In this document: piece by piece, positions 1 to 4,856 of the stretch
Layout: each line of letters starts with the position of its first letter
How positions within the stretch are numbered: the stretch's first letter is position 1
NCBI GenBank assembly: GCA_035267045.1
Contig: DATFMH010000184.1
Location: 1-5,319, forward strand
Source: DATFMH01 sp035267045
GTDB taxonomy: Bacteria; Bacteroidota; Rhodothermia; Balneolales; DATFMH01
DNA: 5,319 bases
Direction: 5' to 3'
Notes under the pieces: model-generated
Told to the model about the DNA's origin: nothing
The model's database searches: none
What the model saw: only the letters and a program-made list of their open reading frames with translations
Made by a program: the position numbers and the translations under genes

Positions 1-1179
1 ACCTCCAACAATAGTAACGTAGGGGTCACCAATGACAACAGGTTTTATTACTCCCCATCTTCCCCAATCACCAGAAGCATTAAAGAAAGATTGTCCCTGC
101 GCGGCTAATTCTTTGAAATAAGAGTAGGAACTTGTAGAATCAGTCCAAAATGCCCATGATGCACTGAATTGTTTAATGGATGTATGATGTACCATGGCAT
201 TTAAAATATGTTTGTCATTTAAACCATCAAATACTACTACAGAATCCAAACCGGGAGCCATGGCATTGGCCATTTCAATATCCCAAGATTCTTCATCAGT
301 TCCAACTGAATCAGGATTGCCACTAACACCATCGAGCAAAATTTGCTTTATTGGAACATAACGTAAATGAGAACCATATCTAACTTTATTATCAAATTCT
401 TCAATATCACTTGGATAGTACGCTTTATTAAATTCCAAAAGACCTACTTTTTGTCCTTGTCCTTCGAGACTTATACCAGGGACATAAGCTTTTCGAAAAT
501 CTCTTCCATAAAACGATCCTGTATAATTTGAATTTGTTAATAAAGTTTTTGCATTTTTCTTCTTATAATTTTTTGTAAAATGTGAATTAACTTGATTTAC
601 TATCCCATTCCCTGCAGGTTTTGGTATCATATAATTATTCAGCCCTTCTATTGACGATATAGTTGTGTTAAGATTAACAGAGGGTTGGGCGTCTGGAGCA
701 AAAAAGGTACTGGTTTTACCCGGTCGTTTATATATTTCCATATGTACATGAAATACTTTTTCAATTGTGGAGACCGTCCCGCTAATATCTAATAGCATCT
801 TATCCGGATAGGTTTTAGTCACGTTAAAACCATTGGCTTTAATGAAAGCTTTCACGGCCTGATAGTTCCCGGAAGCCGGACCGAAATCCGAAATAAATTC
901 CGAATGGGATAAATAATGATGGAATTTCGGGCTTGTGGGATTATAGATCTGATGTAGTAGTTGATTAAGCTCAGTCTGGTTTCGTAATGGTAGATCGATA
1001 ACCAATTTTAATTGTTTTGTTTTTTTCATAGATCTTATAGGAGTGAGTCCCCGTTTTTTTATCATACCCGGAACTCTGCTATGAATGATCTGTGAGCCGG
1101 TTTGTTGTTGGGCAAAGCTTTGATATGGAACCAGCATTAATATAATCAAAACCCCGTAAGTTAGAATTGATTTGATCAT
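1..1179 (-). CDS. Secreted sedolisin/kumamolisin-type serine-carboxyl peptidase (S53), 3' end outside window
   Basis: The frame is open for 393 codons from ATG at 1179 to the window edge. Residues 1-23 form a signal peptide: K3, a hydrophobic core, then S-F-A before Q24. About residues 50-175 match the pro-kumamolisin activation domain, including TSPKFHHYLSHSEF and a VEKVF-like TIEKVFHVHM stretch. A linker follows, then the start of the catalytic domain (FRKAYVPG, GQGQKVGLLEF). Visible catalytic residues of the family are Glu296 and Asp300 in E-E-S-W-D-I-E, and the oxyanion-hole Asp371 in A-S-G-D-W-G. The nucleophile motif G-T-S and the calcium site would lie beyond position 1. S53 enzymes are made as proenzymes, cleave their own propeptide and act outside the cytoplasm as acidic endopeptidases. 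Trp372 sits where many members have Ser. AAAGGG four bases before the ATG is a fair ribosome site. A C-terminal T9SS sorting domain is possible but cannot be seen here. Confidence 0.93.
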   Translation of the reverse strand, partial: MIKSILTYGVLIILMLVPYQSFAQQQTGSQIIHSRVPGMIKKRGLTPIRSMKKTKQLKLVIDLPLRNQTELNQLLHQIYNPTSPKFHHYLSHSEFISDFGPASGNYQAVKAFIKANGFNVTKTYPDKMLLDISGTVSTIEKVFHVHMEIYKRPGKTSTFFAPDAQPSVNLNTTISSIEGLNNYMIPKPAGNGIVNQVNSHFTKNYKKKNAKTLLTNSNYTGSFYGRDFRKAYVPGISLEGQGQKVGLLEFNKAYYPSDIEEFDNKVRYGSHLRYVPIKQILLDGVSGNPDSVGTDEESWDIEMANAMAPGLDSVVVFDGLNDKHILNAMVHHTSIKQFSASWAFWTDSTSSYSYFKELAAQGQSFFNASGDWGRWGVIKPVVIGDPYVTIVGG

Positions 1180-1218
1180 TTTTCCCTTTCATGTTTTAAG
1201 GTTATCTTAGATGAAAGG

Positions 1219-1254
1219 CAAATAAAAAGACACCTCTTCTCTTTTTAGGAAGAG
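1219..1254 (-). terminator. Possible intrinsic terminator of the Asp-box gene
   Basis: Read on the minus strand, CTCTTC (1254-1249) can pair with GAAGAG (1239-1234) across a 9-base loop. The run GTGTCTTTTTATTT follows at once. The 6-bp stem is weak, but the U-rich tail is on the correct side for transcripts of the upstream gene ending at 1373. An alternative pairing TCTCTT/AAGAGA uses the same bases. It lies 40 bp before the start of the peptidase gene, so that gene probably has its own promoter close by. I could not assign that promoter. Confidence 0.4.
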
Positions 1255-1285
1255 ATATTAGCTAGTCTGTTTTAATTGCCCGATT

Positions 1286-1319
1286 TATCACAGGCGGTGG
1301 TGCTACACTGCCTGTGATA
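1286..1319. other. Strong 34-bp hairpin in the 193-bp gap 1180-1372
   Basis: TATCACAGGC (1286-1295) and GCCTGTGATA (1310-1319) are perfect inverted arms of 10 bp. Inside them, after one imperfect position, GTG can pair with CAC around a 6-base loop. It lies 54 bp beyond the stop of the Asp-box gene. No U-run follows on the minus strand, and only a TATTATT stretch lies on the plus side. It may protect the 3' end of the mRNA, help terminate transcription with the weaker hairpin just downstream, or be a protein-binding palindrome. The rest of the gap holds no gene that I can see. Confidence 0.5.
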
Positions 1320-1372
1320 TTATTATTAACTGTAAATTTGGTTATTCCTACTTTTCTACATTGTTTAAAACC

Positions 1373-2704
1373 TCATTTAAGTAACACTAATTTTTTGGTC
1401 TGCACAAAGTTACCCGCCCGGAGCCGGTAGAGATATACTCCGCTGTCTAACCTTAAAGCTTTAAATTGTACAGAATATTGGCCCGGGGCCTCTTCTTTGT
1501 TCACCAGGGTTTTCACCCGTTGGCCTAGTACGTTATAGATCATGAGTCTCACATGAGCTCTTGCTGGTATCTTATAGCGGATGGTTGTGGTAGGATTAAA
1601 AGGATTGGGATAATTTTGTCCCAATCGAAAATCAGAGGGAATCGTAGAAACCGGCTGTTTTTTTATGGCCGTAACCTGGAAGATGGGGCGCCGCCACACG
1701 CCTTTCATATAAACCCCTGCAAAGATGTAGGAACTGTCTGTATAAACAGATTCGACTGCACCAGAGGGTAAACCCTGACCAACATTTTTCCAGTTGGCTT
1801 TTGATATGTCTGAAACATAGAGACCATTTCTTACCCCGGCAAAAATTTTGGTTCCATGTATAGCCACAGGATCGCCATGGCGTTCAAAAGTATTAAGAGA
1901 ATCTGATTCAAACGATTTCCAGCTTTTTCCATGGTCCGTGGAGCGGAAAAACCCTCCCGGCGGTGCAGATAATGGTACAGGCCAAATATAACGGCCGGCA
2001 AAAATATCTGTCCCATTTGAAGCTAAAACAGTTATATAATTTAGGGTATCGTTTATGACAGTCCAATCCTTGCCATTATCCAAAGAATGATAAATATGGC
2101 TACCATCACTATAAACCGGATTACCAGCATCATTGATAAGCTCCGTACCTATAGTGGTAGTCATAGGATTCGATGGAATTATTCCATTTTTCCCTTGCGT
2201 AGGATTCCAGGTTTGTCCCTCATCAGAAGAATAAAATACCCCATCATTTCGGGTGGCTAAAATCAAGTTCGTGTCACTTCTTATTATTATACCTAAGTAA
2301 CTTTTTCCATTTATCTCTTTCCAGTTTTTTCCCCAATCGGCGGACTGGAATGCTCCACTATTTGTTACCGCATACAAATTAGAATCCGCTACAGTCACGG
2401 TATTAATAAACTTTTTTTGGGGAAAGGTGGTATCCGGCTGCCAGGTATTTCCATCATCCTTGGATATATAAAGTTTCGAAGTTGTAGTATCCACTAGTAC
2501 GGCAAAAATATGAGATCCTGTTCCGGCCAGGTATCTACCACTCCGGTTTTCGTTTCCCATCTTCATCTGTTCCCATTGGGCGTGAACGGGGAGAATATGA
2601 AAACCCAACAGAAGTAAGAGAATCCCGGCCAGTTTTAGGCCATGTTCTCTGTTTCTTAAGATAAGGGGCCACGCTTTTTCTATTTGGCAGTAAAATATTC
2701 TCAT
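1373..2704 (-). CDS. Secreted Asp-box (BNR) repeat protein with T9SS type A C-terminal sorting domain
   Basis: A complete gene of 443 residues ending in TGA. The N-terminus has an unusually long, basic n-region, then the hydrophobic stretch LAGILLLLLGFHILPVHA, with likely cleavage after Ala42. The body carries five clear Asp boxes (S-x-D-x-G-x-x-W) at residues 81-88, 121-128, 159-166, 207-214 and 255-262, and a worn sixth at 298-305. The spacing of 38-48 residues suggests a beta-propeller like sialidase/sortilin/HCF136-type folds. Asp boxes are structural and do not by themselves imply hydrolase activity. Residues 359-443 form the type A sorting domain: F-R-L-G-Q-N-Y-P-N-P-F-N-P, then a beta-sandwich with YNVLGQ, and a final K-K-L-V-L-L-K. 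In T9SS this tail directs export across the outer membrane and is removed at the surface. The protein is therefore probably a surface or extracellular binding protein of unknown ligand. The start at 2704 is backed by a strong ribosome site. Confidence 0.93.
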   Translation of the reverse strand: MRIFYCQIEKAWPLILRNREHGLKLAGILLLLLGFHILPVHAQWEQMKMGNENRSGRYLAGTGSHIFAVLVDTTTSKLYISKDDGNTWQPDTTFPQKKFINTVTVADSNLYAVTNSGAFQSADWGKNWKEINGKSYLGIIIRSDTNLILATRNDGVFYSSDEGQTWNPTQGKNGIIPSNPMTTTIGTELINDAGNPVYSDGSHIYHSLDNGKDWTVINDTLNYITVLASNGTDIFAGRYIWPVPLSAPPGGFFRSTDHGKSWKSFESDSLNTFERHGDPVAIHGTKIFAGVRNGLYVSDISKANWKNVGQGLPSGAVESVYTDSSYIFAGVYMKGVWRRPIFQVTAIKKQPVSTIPSDFRLGQNYPNPFNPTTTIRYKIPARAHVRLMIYNVLGQRVKTLVNKEEAPGQYSVQFKALRLDSGVYLYRLRAGNFVQTKKLVLLK

Positions 2705-2709
2705 ATGGT

Positions 2710-2716
2710 CTCCTTT
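2710..2716 (-). promoter_or_regulatory. Ribosome binding site fixing the start of the Asp-box gene
   Basis: AAAGGAG lies five bases before the ATG at 2704. It is the best Shine-Dalgarno match seen in the window. It supports the upstream start, although that start gives the signal peptide a long n-region of more than 20 residues. Confidence 0.75.
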
Positions 2717-2786
2717 GGGTTTTCAGCTTTCAACCCCCAGTAAAAACATAACGCAATACTTGCATTTAAATCGTTATTAAACCTTA

Positions 2787-2813
2787 AGTATATTCATTTA
2801 CAAAGGCAAACAA
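2787..2813 (-). promoter_or_regulatory. Tentative sigma70-like promoter of the Asp-box gene
   Basis: TTGTTT (2813-2808) and TATACT (2792-2787) could serve as -35 and -10 boxes. The spacer is only 15 bp, which is short. The boxes sit about 80 bp before the start codon, and the DNA just upstream (about 2840-2880) is very AT-rich. No Bacteroidota-style TTTG/TAnnTTTG pair was found here. This is a weak call. Confidence 0.25.
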
Positions 2814-3053
2814 TTATATTCGTATTTGGAATCACAGCTGTCCAAAACGTTTTTTTAATTAATAAAATTAAGCATAATCGGTTTATTTGGGACAGATTTT
2901 TAAAATTCGAAATATCAATCCTTCCGATCAATAAAACTCCCTGAAGTGGTTGAGAATTATTTATTATTCGTGGCTATTCGAAAGTCTTGTCCGGTACCGG
3001 TAGTGTTTTCAGATCCGATATGACTAAGAGACTATGTAAATGGACCCCTCAAA

Positions 3054-3081
3054 ATGTCGCAAGTTTGCAACTTGTTACACA
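3054..3081 (+). repeat. REP-like hairpin, copy A
   Basis: The core CGCAAGTTTGCAACTTGT at 3058-3075 folds as CAAGTT / TGC loop / AACTTG. Bases 3054-3075 are identical over 22 bp to the inverse of copy B at 3462-3483. The outer arms TGT/ACA (3055-3057, 3077-3079) can also pair, but the two pairs between are a mismatch and a wobble, so this copy is the most worn. It lies upstream of the RAYT relic and points towards it. Calling it a REP element rests on its short palindromic form, its three copies in intergenic DNA only, and the transposase between copies A and B. Confidence 0.75.
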
Positions 3082-3197
3082 ACCCATACCATTAATGTAA
3101 GTATTCGTACTTTACTATTTAGAAAGTGAGGTTTGGATAAGAATCGCAGAGTTGTAATAATTAGAAGGAGTATTCGACCTGAGACATATAACTTATC

Positions 3198-3225
3198 CTG
3201 ACGACGGACGACTGACCACCGACGA
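3198..3225. repeat. Degenerate 7-bp tandem repeat, first cluster
   Basis: Four units in exact 7-bp register: CTGACGA, CGGACGA, CTGACCA, CCGACGA. They are followed by CAGAGAG, which may be a fifth, decayed unit. The block is clearly richer in G and C than the DNA around it. It lies between copy A of the REP-like hairpin and the RAYT relic. It is not a multiple of three in a reading frame of any gene here, and I see no coding role. Confidence 0.65.
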
Positions 3226-3271
3226 CAGAGAGCTGTTTTGATGCATATAACACGAATAAATTCATTTTTCT

Positions 3272-3423
3272 ATGAGCCGTGAATATAAATTTTGGGATTC
3301 ATCATTACCTTATTTTGTAACATTCATTATAATAAATTGGCCGGATGTCTTCACCTGACGGGATTATTTATAGCAGCGCGCGTAATTATGTCGGAAAATG
3401 TGGTCTTATCCCTATTGTGTTAA
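3272..3423 (+). pseudogene. Relic of a REP-associated tyrosine transposase (RAYT, Y1_Tnp family)
   Basis: ATG at 3272 opens 28 codons, MSREYKFWDSSLPYFVTF then IIINWPDVFT, before TGA at 3356-3358. This matches the conserved beginning of Y1_Tnp/RAYT proteins of Bacteroidota relatives (M-S-x-x-Y-K-F, Y-F-V-T-F-x-V-x-W-I-D-V-F-T-R). The TGA stands where the family has Arg, as if CGA had mutated, and R-D-Y-L follows in frame before TAG at 3371. In another frame, 3382-3420 reads VIMSENVVLSLLC and then TAA. This resembles the family's V-I-M-S-N-H-V-H-L-I, but both histidines of the HUH metal site are lost. About 25-30 codons between the two blocks, and everything after them including the catalytic Tyr, are missing. 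In life the enzyme would be a single-strand HUH transposase that acts on REP hairpins. It is the only gene-like sequence on the plus strand and is flanked by inverted REP-like hairpins. The start of the family match is clear; the second block is less certain. Confidence 0.78.
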
Positions 3424-3458
3424 TTGAATAAAGGTATCGGTAATGAGCCATTAAGTGG

Positions 3459-3483
3459 GTCACAAGTTGCAAACTTGCGACAT
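3459..3483 (-). repeat. REP-like hairpin, copy B (inverted relative to A)
   Basis: Read on the minus strand it is GTCGCAAGTT / TGC / AACTTGTGAC (3481-3459). This is a 10-bp stem with one G-T pair and a 3-base loop. Bases 3462-3483 repeat copy A exactly in reverse orientation, 386 bp away. It lies 36 bp past the last recognisable piece of the RAYT relic. Copies A and B therefore bracket the relic as an inverted pair. Confidence 0.8.
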
Positions 3484-3523
3484 ACCTGGGTTGGTTTTAT
3501 GCATGATCCGGATCTCTCAACGG

Positions 3524-3549
3524 CGTCATTCCCCGCTGCGATGGGGAAT
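3524..3549 (+). repeat. GCGTCA-headed hairpin: ATTCCCC / GGGGAAT
   Basis: ATTCCCC (3528-3534) and GGGGAAT (3543-3549) form a perfect 7-bp stem with an 8-base loop, preceded by CGTC. The form recalls the widespread GTCATTCCC...GGGAATCC dispersed repeats of many bacteria. No U-run follows on the minus strand, so it is not a standard terminator for the lipoprotein gene, although it lies about 90 bp past its stop. Confidence 0.5.
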
Positions 3550-3639
3550 CCACCAAAATATTGTAACTGTTTACAAACCATGCTTTAGGTTTATGGGCTT
3601 TATAACAGGATGATTTCTTATTTTTCTCATACTATCCAT

Positions 3640-4350
3640 CTAATGTGTCCCCATTTGTTTAATAACATCCAGAATACCATTCATGTTATTTAAACGATAA
3701 ACAATGACTCTTCGCTTACTTCCCTGGTATTGAGCCGTTTGGCGAGCAAGTGCGGTATCTTTTACTATGATATCCATTTTATCCAAACCGGTACTATCCC
3801 AATCTGCTTTGGTATGATATAAATAGGTTTCGGCAGTAAGTATGCCATTTTTATACTTCCAGCCATAGAGTGGTAGCTTATCACTCGGATAGGCTTTTAT
3901 GGGTGGAGAACCGGCAGAATCGGGCCAATCGGGAAATTTTATTTTGAGATTGACGCCCAATTCATATATAAAATTGGGATAATTCGTTTCTGAGCTATCG
4001 ATGAATTTCATATAATAACCACTCATGATTTGACTCTTCGGGCCCCATGCCCATGTCGCAGGTTGAAGTGTTAACCCTTTATGCTTTGGAGCATTCACCA
4101 AAACGGTATCATAGACAGTATCATTTGAGGTTGTATAATTGGTCTTCCCGAAAGCACTGGCGATGGTTTTCATTTCTTTTTGTGATGACTTCCCGAGCCA
4201 GTGTGCATGGGTCGGATTATCTACGGACCAGAAATCATCAATAATCGGATATTTGGAACTATTTTTAGAATTTGTTTTATCGTTCGTAACGTTATGGCAG
4301 CTCACAAGAACGATCATGAGAAACAGTAAAAATATTGATTTTCTTTTCAT
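3640..4350 (-). CDS. Lipoprotein of unknown family
   Basis: A complete gene of 236 residues ending in TAG. MKRKSIFLLFLMIVLVSC is a lipoprotein signal, with lipobox L15-V16-S17 and the lipidated Cys18. A polar, Asn/Lys/Ser-rich linker (19-33) follows, then a folded-looking domain from about residue 34 to the end. That domain is rich in Trp and Tyr (W41, W51, W100, W102, W142, W164, W184). I do not recognise the family and see no catalytic motif, repeat or second membrane segment. By its signal it should sit at the inner or outer membrane, facing the periplasm or surface. The start at 4350 directly gives the signal. AAAAGG lies nine bases upstream, a fair but slightly distant ribosome site. A good sigma70-like promoter precedes it and it has no close neighbour, so it is probably transcribed alone. 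Confidence 0.88.
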   Translation of the reverse strand: MKRKSIFLLFLMIVLVSCHNVTNDKTNSKNSSKYPIIDDFWSVDNPTHAHWLGKSSQKEMKTIASAFGKTNYTTSNDTVYDTVLVNAPKHKGLTLQPATWAWGPKSQIMSGYYMKFIDSSETNYPNFIYELGVNLKIKFPDWPDSAGSPPIKAYPSDKLPLYGWKYKNGILTAETYLYHTKADWDSTGLDKMDIIVKDTALARQTAQYQGSKRRVIVYRLNNMNGILDVIKQMGTH

Positions 4351-4400
4351 GATGACTTACCTTTTCCCGGGTTTGCTTATATAAAACCCTCATTTATAGG

Positions 4401-4430
4401 ATTATAAATTTCCCGAAAATTCAAATTCAA
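4401..4430 (-). promoter_or_regulatory. Likely sigma70-type promoter of the lipoprotein gene
   Basis: TATAAT (4406-4401) is a perfect -10 box. TTGAAT (4430-4425) matches four of six bases of the -35 consensus and lies 18 bp away. Transcription would start near 4394, giving a leader of roughly 44 bases before the ATG at 4350. The TTGAAT box is followed by a second TTGAAT, making a short direct repeat. This is the best promoter candidate in the window. Confidence 0.5.
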
Positions 4431-4490
4431 AATTGAGGGAATCATCCTTTAAATGATGAATATCTCCTATTTGTATCATTTTACTAAAGT

Positions 4491-4500
4491 AACGTACGTT
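4491..4500. promoter_or_regulatory. Perfect 10-bp palindrome AACGTACGTT upstream of the lipoprotein promoter
   Basis: AACGTACGTT is its own reverse complement. It lies about 60 bp upstream of the proposed -35 box, where an activator site could sit. No second copy was seen nearby, so an operator role is only a possibility. Confidence 0.2.
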
Positions 4501-4560
4501 CGAAATAATCATAAACATAAATGTTGGATTTATGATGTTTCCTATCAACGTTTAGCAGTT

Positions 4561-4592
4561 CTCCCACCGAAAAAGCGGGTTCGAGGTGACGC
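4561..4592 (-). repeat. GCGTCA-headed element, minus-strand copy
   Basis: On the minus strand it begins GCGTCACCTCGA (4592-4581) and ends CGGTGGGAG (4569-4561). CACC/GGTG (4565-4568 with 4585-4588) and GAA/TTC (4569-4571 with 4580-4582) can pair with a two-base bulge. The 12-base head matches that of the plus-strand copy at 4639 in 10 of 12 positions. The two copies point away from each other. Confidence 0.4.
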
Positions 4593-4638
4593 CTTTGCGT
4601 GAGATTTTTAAACCTGGCCAACAGTTTATTACCCATTC

Positions 4639-4664
4639 GCGTCATTTCGACAAGAGGGAGAAAT
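4639..4664 (+). repeat. GCGTCA-headed element, plus-strand copy
   Basis: It begins GCGTCATTTCGA (4639-4650). ATTTC (4644-4648) can pair with GAAAT (4660-4664). The form GTCATTTCGA...GAGAAATCT recalls a dispersed intergenic repeat I know from Bacteroidota-like genomes. This copy is imperfect, with only a 5-bp stem. Confidence 0.45.
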
Positions 4665-4748
4665 CTTCATAATGAAGTTGTTATTTAAATATGCTGTCTT
4701 AAAATAGATTTTATCTCGAATTTATGTTAAAGAAAAAAATCCCAAACT

Positions 4749-4771
4749 GGCGCAAGTTTGCAACTTGTGCC
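4749..4771 (+). repeat. REP-like hairpin, copy C; also a possible bidirectional terminator
   Basis: GGCGCAAGTT / TGC / AACTTGTGCC is a 10-bp stem with one G-T pair and a 3-base loop. It shares 18 identical bases (4751-4768) with copies A and B. The third stem pair from the core, T-A in copy B, is G-C here. T-rich runs flank it on both strands: TCTTGTTTTTT on the plus side, and TTTTTTTCTTT nine bases past the hairpin on the minus side. It lies 84 bp beyond the radC stop, so it could end radC transcription, though the gap before the minus-strand T-run is long. Confidence 0.7.
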
Positions 4772-4822
4772 TCTTGTTTTTTCCATATAGTCACCGGTTA
4801 CAAACTAGAGACATCCGCATCT

Positions 4823-4856
4823 CTGTTACTGTTTACTGCTCCCTGATCACTGTTCT
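4823..4856. repeat. Degenerate 7-bp tandem repeat, second cluster, at the radC stop
   Basis: CTG recurs at 4823, 4829, 4836, 4843 and 4850, steps of 6, 7, 7 and 7 bp. The units are CTGTTA, CTGTTTA, CTGCTCC, CTGATCA and CTGTTCT. The last unit overlaps the radC stop codon (TAG at 4857-4855). Period and form match the cluster at 3198-3225, although the bases differ. It lies 52 bp from REP-like copy C. Confidence 0.6.

Larger units (their letters stand above)
2705..3639. other. 935-bp gap between protein genes: repeats and a transposase relic
   Basis: This stretch holds no intact gene that I can support. From left to right it contains the leader and possible promoter of the Asp-box gene, AT-rich DNA, a perfect palindrome CCGGTACCGG at 2991-3000, a REP-like hairpin (3054), a 7-bp-period repeat (3198), a dead RAYT transposase (3272-3423), an inverted REP-like hairpin (3459) and a GCGTCA-headed hairpin (3524). 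No convincing terminator was found just past the lipoprotein stop at 3640. Confidence 0.7.
4351..4854. other. 504-bp gap between radC and the lipoprotein gene
   Basis: No gene is supported here. From the lipoprotein side it contains the promoter at 4401-4430, the palindrome at 4491-4500, an AT-rich inverted repeat CATAAAT/ATTTATG (4516-4522 and 4528-4534), two divergent GCGTCA-headed elements (4561-4592 and 4639-4664), REP-like hairpin copy C (4749-4771) and a 7-bp-period repeat that runs up to the radC stop codon. Confidence 0.7.

Noticed and set aside
1553..1771. Plus-strand open frame of 72 codons
   Set aside because: It lies wholly inside the Asp-box gene on the other strand, has low-complexity, protein-unlike composition and no ribosome site. 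The minus-strand gene explains the DNA.
2957..3031. Minus-strand open stretch of 24 codons ending DFRIATNNK
   Set aside because: It has no start codon with a ribosome site and no recognised family. It is too short to support as a gene end.
3356..3358. TGA as a recoded sense codon in the transposase frame
   Set aside because: TGA is the normal stop of the Asp-box gene. A TAG and a frameshift also follow in the relic, so simple decay is the better reading.
4047..4384. Two overlapping plus-strand open frames opposite the lipoprotein gene
   Set aside because: They are the antisense shadow of a gene with a clear lipoprotein signal, promoter and ribosome site.
4402..4518. Minus-strand 38-codon open frame beginning MFMIIS and ending FSGNL
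   Set aside because: It has no ribosome site, overlaps the likely promoter of the lipoprotein gene and matches nothing I know.
4575..4600. GGGTTCGAGG, resembling a tRNA T-loop
   Set aside because: No matching T-stem, anticodon arm or acceptor arm can be built around it. It belongs to the GCGTCA-headed repeat.
3054..4771. The three identical-core repeats as a CRISPR array
   Set aside because: The copies are hundreds of bases apart, irregularly spaced and in mixed orientation, with no spacers or cas genes.
4807..4824. AGAGA/TCTCT hairpin as the radC terminator
   Set aside because: The stem is only five base pairs and no U-run follows on the minus strand. Copy C further on is the better candidate.
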